Assembly (NCBI GenBank): GCA_963920525.1 | Contig: OY986436.1 | Location: forward strand, 91,785,868-91,849,867 | Reading direction: 5' to 3' | From: Dichetophora obliterata | Taxonomy: Eukaryota > Arthropoda > Insecta > Diptera > Sciomyzidae | Length of the DNA stretch: 64,000 nucleotides | In this document: one piece after another, positions 21,102-32,276 of the stretch | How positions within the stretch are numbered: the first letter of the stretch is position 1 | Layout: each line of letters begins with the position of its first letter | The notes under the pieces: generated by a model | What the model saw: the letters and a program-made list of their open reading frames with translations, nothing else | The model's database searches: none | What the model was told of the DNA's origin: nothing | Translations under genes and position numbers: made by a program

Positions 21102-22918
21102 CTGCTATAAGAATTGTGAGCGCTCTCTTTGTGAGTATATTTTTTGGCAGGAGTAATTTGCCAAAACAACTGTCAATGCTACCTAGTCTAGTTAAACCAT
21201 GGATTGCTTTTGAGAAATGCGATCATTTAAAAACTTTTAACAGAAAAAGAGAGCACGCTTTGAAAAAACAATTAAAAATGCGGAAATAAAAGCCTTCTTA
21301 GATCTCAAATGTCAAAATCGTGACGTAATTAACTTATCAAATCGTAAGTTTCGTTAATTATGGCTGGTATGAGTTAAGGATGAGTCGTAGTATAAAGTTT
21401 TATACATAAGAATACGCGCTATGGATTGAAAAAAATTAAAATAGAACAGTTCATTAGCGTATTTCGATCGATTTTTTTATTTAAAATATAAAACTGGGAA
21501 CAATGGAAATTTCAGTATATCCTCAATTTTTTTTAAATATATAGCTATATCTCGAAAACTAGATATCTCAGATAATCGAACGATATATCAAAATGTTTGT
21601 ATTATCATACCCTACAAATGTTAAGTACATTCCAATGACGTTTTTTCATTAATGTAGATGCTATGGAACAAATACACAAAAAAATGCTCTCTAGGTCCAA
21701 CTAAAGGCCCACAGCACAGTGTTTAGGCGCACAGTGTTTTCTTTTTGCGATAAATAGCAAAAAAACAATTTCGAAAATAGACTAAAAATATTTTGTTTTC
21801 TGATAGAGTACACTTTAAATAAGAAGCCCAAAGGATTTTTAAATTTTTTATTTCGTTTGGTTACGCGGAGCTCTGAAAGCCAAATGTTAGAAAAACAACA
21901 GTTTAGCAAAAAAAAAACCCTAAATTTTGGTCAAACTTTCGAATCCTCTAATAGAGTTACTTTAAATGCAACTTGTAATCAAATGAAACTAAGAAAATTA
22001 TTCGGGGTTTGTTTTGATTACAACTTTCGTTTTACGGATATTTTCATAGTCGTAGTGATTGTTCGAGTGAAAAAGGTGATTTTAAAAGTTTGAAAGAAAA
22101 TAAAAAAATTAAATTTTTTTGCTTAAGTTTGCTTAAAGTATGTTTTATCGGATAAAATATATCCCAGCTGCAGGTGCCTGCAAATAATGCCGAAATTTTG
22201 TTTTTTATGAGACATGTTCTATGAAAATTTGTGATATCGTATCTACATGGCTCAAAGTAAAAGATAGACCTGACTGTATTAGAAATATGTTAAGCTTTGT
22301 AAAAGCAAAAACTTGCGCAAGGATAAATAATGACCATTTCAAAACTCAGTTAAAATATGTAATCACATCATTTCAAAATAAGTGGCGCGCTCCTCGTCGC
22401 TCCAAATGGTTATTTCAGCAGAGACTTAAAATATGGTTCTAAAATGTTTTGATTATGTTAAATTAAAGCAAGTAGGGTATTTCGCAAATGAAATTTAATT
22501 AAAAAAATATACATAAATAAAACAAGCATTGAAATAAATAATTTAATTAAATTCGACAACATATGTTTTAAATGATGTTTTTTATTTTGTTTTACTTTGC
22601 TATCCTATTTTTGAAGTGAAACTTCTTAGCAGGCGATTATATACTGCGAGTAAAGCTCTTAGAGTCTCGTCACGTTTTTGTGTACATGAGCAATGAAATT
22701 TTCTATTCTGTGTTTTTTTACATGGGGCCACCAGAAGGGTGGCAGATAGAGCATAGGTGTGTTCATAAGAAATGTTGAGGGGGAAAAATTAATGGGACTA
22801 GCTCATTTATTTGACCTACCCTAGGGTCATTACATTTTTTGATATGAAATATAAAAGATATTTTTTTGATACTTAGTGTGGTTTGTACATAGATAGATTT
22901 CCTCAATTTATCTTCCTA
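21102..22918. other. Intergenic AT-rich sequence, nothing assigned
   Basis: A 73-codon frame at 22221-22442 (with NKWRAPRRSKWLFQQRLKIWF) and neighbouring broken frames might be relics of one old protein-coding element, but no motif allows a family call. Confidence 0.3.
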
Positions 22919-23869
22919 CACACAGAAAAATTTTGCTTAGTAAAATCATTGTGATGCATAGTTGATTTCATTTTACATGATTTTATATTTCATGGTGGTA
23001 GCAACATAAAAAGCATTATGATATCATGCAAAATCATTATGATTTCATGTAGAATTATTATGAAATCCAGTAAAACCATTATTGCATCATATAAAAAGTT
23101 AATCAACACGATTTAATGTAGAATCCTTATCATTTCATGTAGAATCATTATGATATCATGTTGAATCATTGTGAAATCTAGTAAAATTATTATTGCATCA
23201 TATAAAAAAAAAATTGTGCGTGCTGAAGAAGTTCCGTTGTTTCTAGCACATTAGAAGTTTTATCGCGAGTTTGTGATAGCTGAAAAAGTAAAACAAGTGG
23301 AATGAAAAGTAAATACAAGTGCAAGTAGTCGAATCCATAAACTTCGTCGCAGATGAACAAGGTAATGTGATATGTGACTTATGTTGCTATAAAAAAATAA
23401 TATCAAAATGCTGTATTACTGTTCAATAGAAAGAGAAGCTTCAGTTAACTAGGAAAGTTTAAGGTACTTATCTAAGGAAGTAAACAGGATGCTATATCAC
23501 CCATAGGACTTCGTGCACGTTATCGAGAAAAACTAATTAGTTGTAGAAAAATTGGGGTATGTTTTGTAATTATAAGTTGTATTTTTTTATTTTTCAATAA
23601 AAAAAACTAAATAAAATCAACTTGAAGTTCTTTTTATTTCAAACTGAGGTTAGGATTCAGCTGAATTTCATAATGATTTCGTAATGATTCGACATGACCA
23701 TCATAATGATTTTACATGATTTCATAATGATTCAAAATGAAAATTTGTTGCGATTTTTACATGAAAATCACAATGATTTTACTGTAAATCTCTATGAAGC
23801 AAAAGCATAGGGGAAACATGTAAAATCATTATGTTTCTAGTTGATTTTACAATGATTTTTTTCGGTGTG
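22919..23869. mobile_element. TA-flanked CAC-type MITE 4 (ATCATTATGAT repeats)
   Basis: The termini CACACAGAAAAATTTTG (22919) and TTTTTTTCGGTGTG (ending 23869) are inverted repeats flanked by TA on both sides. The first 300 bases hold about eight direct copies of AATCATTATGAT(N)TCATG, and the last 200 hold the same word inverted (CATAATGATTTTACATGATT). Such clustered subterminal repeats usually serve as transposase binding sites. The middle is unique and non-coding. Confidence 0.87.
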
Positions 23870-24523
23870 TACAATATATGCAATTTTTTCACGTCCAAAA
23901 TAGCAAATCATGGACAAATATTTCAAATTTTAGTAATAAAAACAATTAAATTAGTATTACCAACTAAACCAATTGACTAACCAATGACATTGTAAATATT
24001 AAATAAGCAGAATATTTTTATGCAAATTTTGTATTGCATTTCTTTTAAGATGCTCTCTCTTTCTCTTTCACAAAAATCTCTCATGTCCTTAGTTTTAAGA
24101 AATTTCAATTCTGTATATACAGCGCTATACTGTATTTTTTGTATTACTTTTCTTGTTTTTGTTAAACTTGAATTGCTAGATAGAATAATTTTGTTGTAAT
24201 TGTCTTTGAGCTTGCTTAAAAAAAACAAAACCTTTTTAACTTTTCCCTTAGAATTAGTCGAAATCTGTGGATGCTTGCCTGCTCTCTAGTTTCGGATTGT
24301 ACAGGTTGGGGTGGGGGGTAGAGGGAGGGGTTGTGTTGGTCCGATATGCACCATATATCAAAATTTTCTTAATAGGTCTAAAAACGATTCTGTACCAAAT
24401 TTTATCAAAATCCGTCAATGTTTACTATTTTTGGCACAAGAATGTATGAAATCAATGCACTGTGCAGCGCACAGTGACATCGTTTCGTATGAAAGGTGTT
24501 CAATTTGTGGTCGATGAGACTAT
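23870..24523. other. Intergenic, nothing recognised
   Basis: AT-rich sequence with only short chance frames. A G-rich patch (GGGGTGGGGGGTAGAGGGAG) lies near 24308. Confidence 0.4.
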
Positions 24524-24742
24524 CAGCCCAACCATAAAACATTTTCTCCCGGGAGTTGTAAAAGGGAATTTCTGGTTTTAAGATAGCAGGTAAAGACATC
24601 TCATTTTTTATTTTACACTAATGAATATTGGCGGTTGATAAAAAAATTGTATTAAAAATTTCCAAAAAGTTCTTAAACTATATCTTAAAAACGGAAACTC
24701 CCTTTTACAGCTTCCGGGAGAAAATATATCATGATTGGGCTG
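24524..24742. mobile_element. Foldback MITE with about 65-bp arms
   Basis: The left arm from CAGCCCAACCATAAAACATT is complementary to the right arm ending ATCATGATTGGGCTG. Both arms contain TTTTCTCCCGG(G/A)AG and its partner plus AAAAGGGA. The spacer is about 95 bp and there is no coding content. Confidence 0.8.
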
Positions 24743-25114
24743 TATATACAGGGTTTTAAAAATTCTTAACACATTGCATAATTTTATGAAACAGAAAAAA
24801 AAATTCAATGCATATAAAATAAACAAAAAAATATTTTTGTGACAGTTTTTTTTTTTTGGTAAAAACGCAAAATTTTGTAAAATATTTGGTAAAATAAAAA
24901 TCAAATTTTAACCTTATTTTTTATTTAATCACTTTCATATCTACTTTAAGCTATATGAGTTCCAAGGTGCGCAAACTTTCGGTGGCCTGGTTTTCAACCT
25001 GTTTGATGACCCTAAAAAATGATATTTATTTTAATTTCAGAGCCAAAGAAATTAACATTGAGATAATTTGAGATCTATGGGCTCTAATACGGGTAATAAT
25101 TTTACTAGTGATTT

Positions 25115-25525
25115 AAGTGGTTTCCAAATGATTGGCTCATTTTCAAACTTATAGTGTGTAATTAGTATTTAAGCTGATTTGCTTAATTTAAAGTGAATAA
25201 ATTAATTTTTGTGGGATTTAAAGGGATTTTACTGTTTATATAACGTTTTAACGACGTGGTTTTAAGCCGATTTGGCTCATGTTCAAAATAAAAGTGTGTA
25301 TTTAGGATTTAAGCTCGCTAAATTTAAAGTGAAAAAATTAATTTTTGTGGAATTTTAAGATATTTTACCGTAAGTACTTTTGTATGGCAGGTAGGCGTGG
25401 TTTCGATCAGAATGGGTTAATTTAAGACTCAAAGTGCTTAATTAAGATTTAAACTAATTTGCCAAATTTAAAGTGATTTAACTAATTTTTGTGGAATTTA
25501 AAAGTTTTTACTGCTCATTTTCGTA
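25115..25525. repeat. 140-bp tandem repeat, three diverged copies
   Basis: The anchor AAGTGA(A/T)...AATTTTTGTGG starts at 25191, 25327 and 25471. Each unit also includes TTGGCTCAT-like and ATTTAAGCT-like blocks. Confidence 0.8.
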
Positions 25526-25559
25526 CTTGATATTCTATTTTTAGATAAAAGCTTATTTA

Positions 25560-26255
25560 CTTAATTTCATGACTACATGAATTTAATTATGAGCTTTAGA
25601 TCAAGTAAGATTTTAAGAAGGCAACAACAACAAACACAACTCTGTATAGAGTCAATCACTTGTAAATATCAAATGACTTTGATCTCTTTTAAGTCCGAAA
25701 CACATATTTAAGAATTTTGTTAAGTATTTTCTTATAATAGTATTTAAGATGTTGACTTTATATGATTTAAATACAAATTCTAAATGTTTGATAGTTTAAA
25801 TCATACTTGATTTTAAATACAAATTCTAGTTAATTTAAAATCAAGTATGATTTAAACTATCAAACATTTAGAATTTGTATTTAAATCATATAAAGTCAAC
25901 ATAATAAACATAGAGGTCATTTAGGAAAAAACTAGTATTTAAGATTATCGAAATAACTAAACAATGTTAACTAAATATTCTTTAAGATAATATAGTCTGT
26001 AAGGATATTTGTATTCAAAGACTTCCAAATAAACTAAACTAAACTTAGCTGACCAGGCAGTCTGTTTCGGAAATCGCTATATTTCCTCTTCAGTAGTCTT
26101 TGAGTGATTGAGCTGTGATCAACTCACTGTTTAAAGTCGTATATGATTTCACACATTTTGGATCTCATTCACCTGAACTATATTGAACAAATTGAACGTT
26201 CAAATTGAACGTTCAAATTGGCTACTTAATTATATGACATTTTAGATTATCTATT
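25560..26255 (+). repeat. Duplicated segment, copy 1
   Basis: Two blocks, 25591-25668 (GAGCTTTAGATCAAGTAAG ... CTCTGTATAGAGTCAATCAC) and 26041-26255 (TTAGCTGAC ... GGCTACTTAAT), recur in the same order at 26830-26903 and 27418-27572. Between the blocks this copy holds about 380 bp of other sequence, including the palindrome at 25751-25900. Confidence 0.8.
25751..25900. repeat. Near-perfect palindrome, about 68-bp arms
   Basis: The left arm starts GTTGACTTTATATGATTTAA and the right arm ends with its complement, with a spacer of about 14 bp. Its inner words (ACAAATTCTAGTT, TTTGATAGTTTAAATCAT) recur in the larger palindrome at 57731-58096, so both belong to one family. Confidence 0.9.
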
Positions 26256-26817
26256 GATCACCGCCATCAACTCTACCAAGGTTGCCATCTGTTCTAGTTG
26301 TTTCTTACTTATTTCAATATTCATTGGTGTTCGACAGTTTGTCGAAATTCACCATAGAAATGAAATGAGTTTTTTTACTTCGCTAGAAGCTAGTATTTAA
26401 ACTGAAAGATGGCTATTTTCACAACCAAATGTTCAATTACTCATGAATTTGACCGAAATCGATCAATTTAAGGGCTTATTGCAAGAACATGATAAGCCTC
26501 ATAAAAAATATTTTGAAATAATCGACTTTAAAGTTTTAAAAAAAATGTTTTTTTTTGTATGAAGAAATGGAATTAAACATGGAAACTTAAAAGAAAATTA
26601 ATAAAAATTAGCTTAAATCTTTTCAGTGGTTGTTGGCAATACATTGAGTAATGTATTCAGCCTAAAAAATTGATTTTTTAGATCATGTGACTTACCACAT
26701 TATTGCAATAAGCCCCTTCAATTATATGTGATTATTTAATTAATTTGACATTAATTAAACATATTTGGCCGTGCTCCGTCATAGTAAGTTAATTAATTTG
26801 TGATCTATTCAATTTTT
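26256..26817. other. Intergenic, nothing recognised
   Basis: AT-rich spacer between the two duplicated segments, with no motif that I can support. Confidence 0.4.
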
Positions 26818-27575
26818 ACATGCATTTGGTTGCGAGCTTTAGATCAAGTAAGTTTTTAAGAAGGCAACAACAACAACAACTCTGTATAGAGTCAATCACT
26901 TAAGGCCGCTTTACATTATCCCACTGTGTGTTAACACATGTCAAAATTTTCATATGTGATAGAAAGTGAGATGGTGTAAACAACGGAAAGCAATGTGTGT
27001 TCTGATTTTTTTGGCATGTCGTACCACATTTTTTTTTTTTTTGGTTTGTTTCTAATTTCATCACACATTCTATCCCACCAGAGATGCATTTTACCATAAA
27101 CTTACTTGAAATTTATTATTTAAGTGAGAAAATTTTAAGCTCGTAATGTATTTTCAAATGGAATAACAGAAGGAAGCAGTTTACAGCTTATTGAACTTTG
27201 TAGGGGCTTTAAATTCATTAAAAACCGATTCATTACTCAAAATTTCACGTTTTAGTATAGTGTAAAGTATAAAAATGCGGTGCGACTCTGTGAGATAGTC
27301 TAAAAGCGAAAAAATTAATTTCTTCATACAAAAATTAAAAATGACAGCATGATGAAATTCAATAATACTTTCTATCTCACATGTGGTAACACACAGTAGG
27401 ACAATGTAAAGTGGCCTTTAGCTGACTAGATAGTAGTCTTTGAGTTTTTAAGCTGTGACCAACTCACTGTTTAAAGTCGTATATGATTTCACACATTTTG
27501 GAACTCATTCATCTGAACTATATTGAACAAATCGAATGTTCAAATTGGCTACTTAATCATATGACGTTTTAAAGC
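26818..27575 (+). repeat. Duplicated segment, copy 2
   Basis: Same blocks as copy 1, but here they are separated precisely by the MITE at 26903-27417. Removing the MITE and one TTA joins GTCAATCAC-TTA-GCTGAC. Confidence 0.8.
26903..27417. mobile_element. PIF/Harbinger-type MITE with TTA target duplication
   Basis: The termini AGGCCGCTTTACATTATCCC and its diverged complement ending GTAAAGTGGCCT extend over about 38 bp, up to the CACATG words. TTA flanks both sides (26900-26902, 27418-27420). A 3-bp TWA target and GGCC(N)CTTTACA-like ends fit PIF/Harbinger. It is non-coding. Confidence 0.87.
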
Positions 27576-28498
27576 AGTGGGTATTAAATCAGTTTTCTGT
27601 TTCTATAAAAGTTGGACATTCGGTTAGAAAGTGGTTGATAGTAATTTGTGTGGGGGGTTGCAGTGCTGACAAAAGGAGTTTTCATTTATTTGTTGGGAGC
27701 AGGGCACTCTTCAAAGAAAGAGCACATAGAGAACGTTCCGAAAGGAGTATACGCTGAGTATGCTCGGAGAACTCTGAATTAATGCAATATCAAAACAGAA
27801 CATCAATTGTCAAGGCAGTCATATTATCTTTTTTTCCATTTTAACAAATTTTATTCATTTATTAACTAACATATACACAACTACTTACTATCAGCCATTT
27901 CTGCATTAATTAATAGTATTTTTTTGCTGTTTGGATTTTGGTCGAATCTTCAGCAAATCAATTTATTTTGTTAGAATGTGTTTGACAGCACTGCTGGACC
28001 ATTTGATTGAAAGCACGTAGAGTGGCGTCGAGAGCGCTTTCGTTGTGCTGCGAGTGTATACAAAAACACGATTAATCTACTCCTAACGCTCGGAACAAAA
28101 AACGAACATGGGATTTGACAGTTCTTGGTCTGATCCCAACAAATCAACGAAAACGCCTAAAGAGGGAAGGGAGTATTTTTATCAATAATATGGGAGTAGG
28201 TCAATTTGGTGTGGCCAAGCCTAAGGCGCTCAAATCGGGACACTTCTGTATGGTGAAAATTGAGGAATTTGCTTATATTAGTTTGATTCTCATTAATGTC
28301 TTGATAACATTTTGAAGTGAGAGTCCATAAATTGATTTGATTTTTCAGGGAGATAGATTTGGCGAATTTCTGAATATCATTGTTATTATTAGAGAAGATT
28401 AAAATATGCAAATATATTTTGCAAATGCTTTTGCATATTGTGACACTTTTTAGCCCTTTTTGCATTTTTACTACGTTCGTGCTTATATAGGCATATTT
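27576..28498. other. Intergenic, nothing recognised
   Basis: Only short frames without motifs. A moderately GC-richer patch lies near 28000-28100. Confidence 0.4.
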
Positions 28499-28925
28499 GA
28501 CACATTTGACTGTCTTTTAATGCCTCCACCAAGGTTGATAAATATAGGTTGTCACTTGAGAGAAGCTTGATCGAACTGTCAGAATGGATGAAAGGTAATC
28601 AAGAAAGAAAAAAACCCGAATTTGTACAATTTGTAGCTAGCAGCTACTTTGCTTTTCTCACAAGTGACTTAACCTATATAAATCAACCTTGGCTTCCACT
28701 TTACATCTTGCTACCAGGCAAACAGGAAACATAGCATGCAAACTACTCTTTATTTTCTGCCGCCGATTCGGTTCATTCCCTCTAACGTTGCGCAACTGCT
28801 GTGATCCATGGTCTTCTATTTTTTCTTTTTCATTGCGTTCTCATTGGTTGCAGATTTTGTATGAGCTGTACACTCCCATTTGACAGTTTTGGTCACCGGC
28901 TCTCCGCCCAAACACTAAATTGTCT
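28499..28925 (-). repeat. Dispersed repeat B, copy 2 (inverted)
   Basis: Reverse complement of 3590-4117: shared blocks are TTGCGCAACGTTAGAGG, CGGCGG/CCGCCG, CTTGCTACCAGGCAAAC and GGTCACCGGCTCTCCGCC. The short frame at 28549-28734 falls wholly inside it and is not a gene. Confidence 0.6.
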
Positions 28926-30475
28926 AGTTTTACCATAGTTTTGGAAACGGTCGTGGCTTCACTTTGTTTCGCAGAAGAGTAGAGGGAGGGGCAAGAACGA
29001 TACATCAGTACGTAATGTTTTTATGTATGTACATTAGAGCACCCATATGTGCCTTTTTCTGATTTTGTTTGCTCCCCACCCATTTTCTGTTAGATTGAGG
29101 CTAAAAAATAAGATCTGCATAAAAAAAATTGGACTTCGATAGTGGAAAAACCCAGGCTCCCTGGGGTTAAAGGCCCAAAAACTGCTTAAAAATGGTACTT
29201 GGCTTATTTACTCTATATCTCTTAAAATAACAGTTTTACGCTTAGAATGCATAAACATTCTTATGCACAATAAACAGATACACATTTTTTCATAACCAAC
29301 TTTGATCTTGGAAGGACCTTTCATAGTGTTTTACGCAGTCAGTTACGATTTGTAAGAAATATTTTTTTTAAACGACCCTCGTAAATTTTTGGAAAGAGAT
29401 CTTACCATGTCAAAGAGCATTAAATAAAGTTTAAGTAACAATTAGCTTTTTCTCAAAATATTGATTTTTGGGGGTGAGACAGTTTTAAATTTTTTTTCAA
29501 AGTTTTTTTCAAAGCAAGTGACAAATTTTCTTCATTGCAAGCACATTTTTAGATGGATTGAGATGCTAAAATATAATATTTTCAAAAAAAGTATAGCAGT
29601 GAGGGGACTGCCGACCGAAGCGAAAACCTATATATAAAATATTAGTATTCACTGGAAGACGTTGTCCTGCCATGGACCGCCTTACTACTATATAAGAATT
29701 TTCATGCTAATAGAGGGTTTCAGACTATCCTAAATGTAGGACGGACTTGACAGGTCGGATGGACATGTAGGCTGTGCGAAAGCTCATAATGCAGCCCGTC
29801 CTACATGTAGGATGAACATCAAAAAGTTCTTAAAGTTCCGCTATGATCTTGTTCTTTTCTGTGCGTCCCTGTTTGTAGATTTCCTTGGTAATTATTGTTA
29901 GCGCAGTTAGCTAGAAATTTTTTGTAGACGTTGTGAATTCTAATTGTGTAGCTACAGTCGACATACGAAATAAGAATTATTTTTGTTAAGAGCTTATAGC
30001 AATTTATTAAATTTTTTATATATTACTGAAACTATTTTTTTAAGCAAAAGTGTTACCATATCAAAAATACATATAATTAAAGTAATTTGTTTAAGTTATT
30101 TCATTATTGAATTAACATAAAAAATGAAAGCTTATTTATATCTATTTATATCATAACACTAACACAATATACATGTACACCATATCTAAATAGCGTTGTG
30201 TATTAAAAATAGAATATTCTAAAATTAAGAAATATCTATAGCATATAAATTATATTTAATGTATATAAGTAATTGATACTAAACAGTTTATAAAATAGAA
30301 TGCTTAGGATAAGCAGACTTTAGTTATGCAATTACTACTGAAAATATTAATTTTTTTTGCAGGCTTATTACGTAATTGCTATTATATAAATATACATAAA
30401 TACTCTTTAAATTTCCTCAATGAGCTAAATTGTTCATATATATGAACTATATATATGCATATATGTATATATATA
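28926..30475. other. Intergenic with one short inverted repeat
   Basis: ATCCTAAATGTAGGACGGAC at about 29728 is mirrored by GCCCGTCCTACATGTAGGAT at about 29795, a 90-bp foldback-like unit. Nothing else is recognised. The 3' part is extremely AT-rich and ends in (TA)n. Confidence 0.45.
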
Positions 30476-30740
30476 TTAGGGCGGGTCGATTTAAAAATCG
30501 CCCATTTCTCAGTGAAAATCGTATTCTAGGGATCAAAATAAGAAACTTTGCCCGAGGAACTATACCTCTAAAACGAATGCCAATGCCCCAACTTTTGACT
30601 TATGTCCCGTAGGGTCAAATTTTGAAAAATCCCTCTTTGACCCATTTAGAGTGCCCCAATCGCGTCCAAATGTATGACCGACCGCCTCTAACTTTGGAGG
30701 GCCGATCCACCCATGCCAGTGGCGACCCCATTTCGCTGAT
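30476..30740 (+). mobile_element. One-ended member of the TTAGGGCGGGTC palindrome family
   Basis: TTAGGGCGGGTCGATTT starts immediately after an (AT)n tract, exactly as at 52494. GTATTCTA(G/T)GG(A/T)T and GGAACTATACCTCTA blocks follow in the same order as in that element. No matching right arm is found, so this is a truncated or single-ended copy; the right boundary is approximate. Confidence 0.6.
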
Positions 30741-31251
30741 TTTTTTCATGTAAAGTGCAAAAAATGGTGCATTTGCACTGTACTTGCTTGTGCTGCTGGT
30801 GGTGGTACTTGGAGGACGTTCGCCAGCAAAGAAAGCCAATTTAACTTTGCTGCACTTGCTTATGCACCGGGAGATCGTTGGGCCACACACACGCACACAC
30901 AAACTCAAGCACTTTCGTTTTTTTTTATTTTTTTTTATTTTTTAAGTTTTTTAAGTTTAGAATATTACAAGTTTACGAAATAAGTTGCAAGTACAAGCAC
31001 TCGAATTTAATATGTCGCGATTTCAATAAAATGCAAATTAAATAAAATATTTGCGCTAAAACACGACCGAAATGTCAAACGTTAAAATTTGTAACTGTCA
31101 AAATTTCATAGCCCATTTGACACAGCAAAAAAGACAAATTTATTTTAGCACACACAAATTTTATTCAACCTGATATTTTCTATCCTTCCACGACTGAAAA
31201 GTTTCCTTTTGACACACACCCTATATGAAAAAATTTATTAATTAAACAATA

Positions 31252-31533
31252 AGGGTATTCACGATTCAGTGCACTTGCCTGTGCAGTTGAGGACTTGTGC
31301 AGTTGTGTAGTTAGGTTTTCTCGAACACACCACTATCACTTTTTCAAAGCTGTAAAAATTTGTCAATGCACACAAGTGCACAACTGCTTAAGTCCTCAAG
31401 TGCTCAAGTTTTAGGTTACAGTAGAAAAGCACTTGTGCAGATTTTCGACGTGCGTATATTTTGTTTTTGTAAAGTGCACAAGTCCTCAAGTCCTCAACTG
31501 CACTGGCAAGTGCACTGAATCGTGAATACTCCT
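31252..31533. mobile_element. Foldback MITE with about 50-bp ends (CTCAAGT words)
   Basis: Left AGGGTATTCACGATTCAGTG and right CACTGAATCGTGAATACTCCT are complementary over about 50 bp, except for one extra base and few mismatches. The interior repeats TCCTCAAG, TGCACAAGT and CACTTGTGCAG in both orientations. The flanking duplication is unclear. Confidence 0.82.
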
Positions 31534-32040
31534 ATTGATAGTTGACAAATCTAAAAATAAAATGCCGCAGTGGTGAAAATAAAAAGCCATTGACAAATAC
31601 AACAAGTGTGAAAATTTGTCAATCTTTGTTTGACGAAGATTAAAATGTTAAAACACTCAATCCATACATTATTTTTCTTGTTTGCAAACGAAGTTCCAGC
31701 AGAAAAAAGCAGAAAAAGAAGAAGATCGTTTCATTTTTAAAGCTCACCATGAATAGCGGGGGTTTGAGTAAAAGCAAATTTTTCAAAAATGTTAACAAAT
31801 ACAACAACTGAAGAAATTGCCAAACTTTAAAAGCATATATAGACCTATAAAGGAATTAATAAAAAAATTTGGTTGCAAACATCTTATTGCAACCTAACTT
31901 AAGTATTTATATACTAACAAGCAGATTATATGCTTAATTCCAGGAGTTGCCAAGTGATTTCTTTGTGACCGATTAAGAACAAGAGTGACGATCATTGTTG
32001 ATGTTTTTTATGCATAAATACATGTAAACATTTTTTGAGG
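31534..32040. other. Intergenic, nothing recognised
   Basis: AT-rich sequence between two repeats, without motifs. Confidence 0.4.
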
Positions 32041-32186
32041 TTATGTTTTCTAACTTTCCTATCTTGTTATCTTTGCTGTCTGTATTAAATGACGATAGTT
32101 ACTCGGAAAAAGCCGATGACGCAAACCAAAGATTTATCCTCTACCAAAATCGTTCAACGCGCCTAAAGAAGTTTTCACTTCAAAAA
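32041..32186 (+). repeat. Dispersed repeat C, copy 2
   Basis: Direct match to 5982-6122, ending in AGTTTTCACTTCAAAAAA in both copies. The sequences after the match diverge, although GCATGCAAA reappears soon after in both. Confidence 0.75.
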
Positions 32187-32276
32187 ATGGACAAAAATTA
32201 ATAATTGAAAATTCTGAAATTGTTTTTGAATTGCATTCTTTGTAAAAAGCATTCATATGAAAAAAATGCAGCATGC

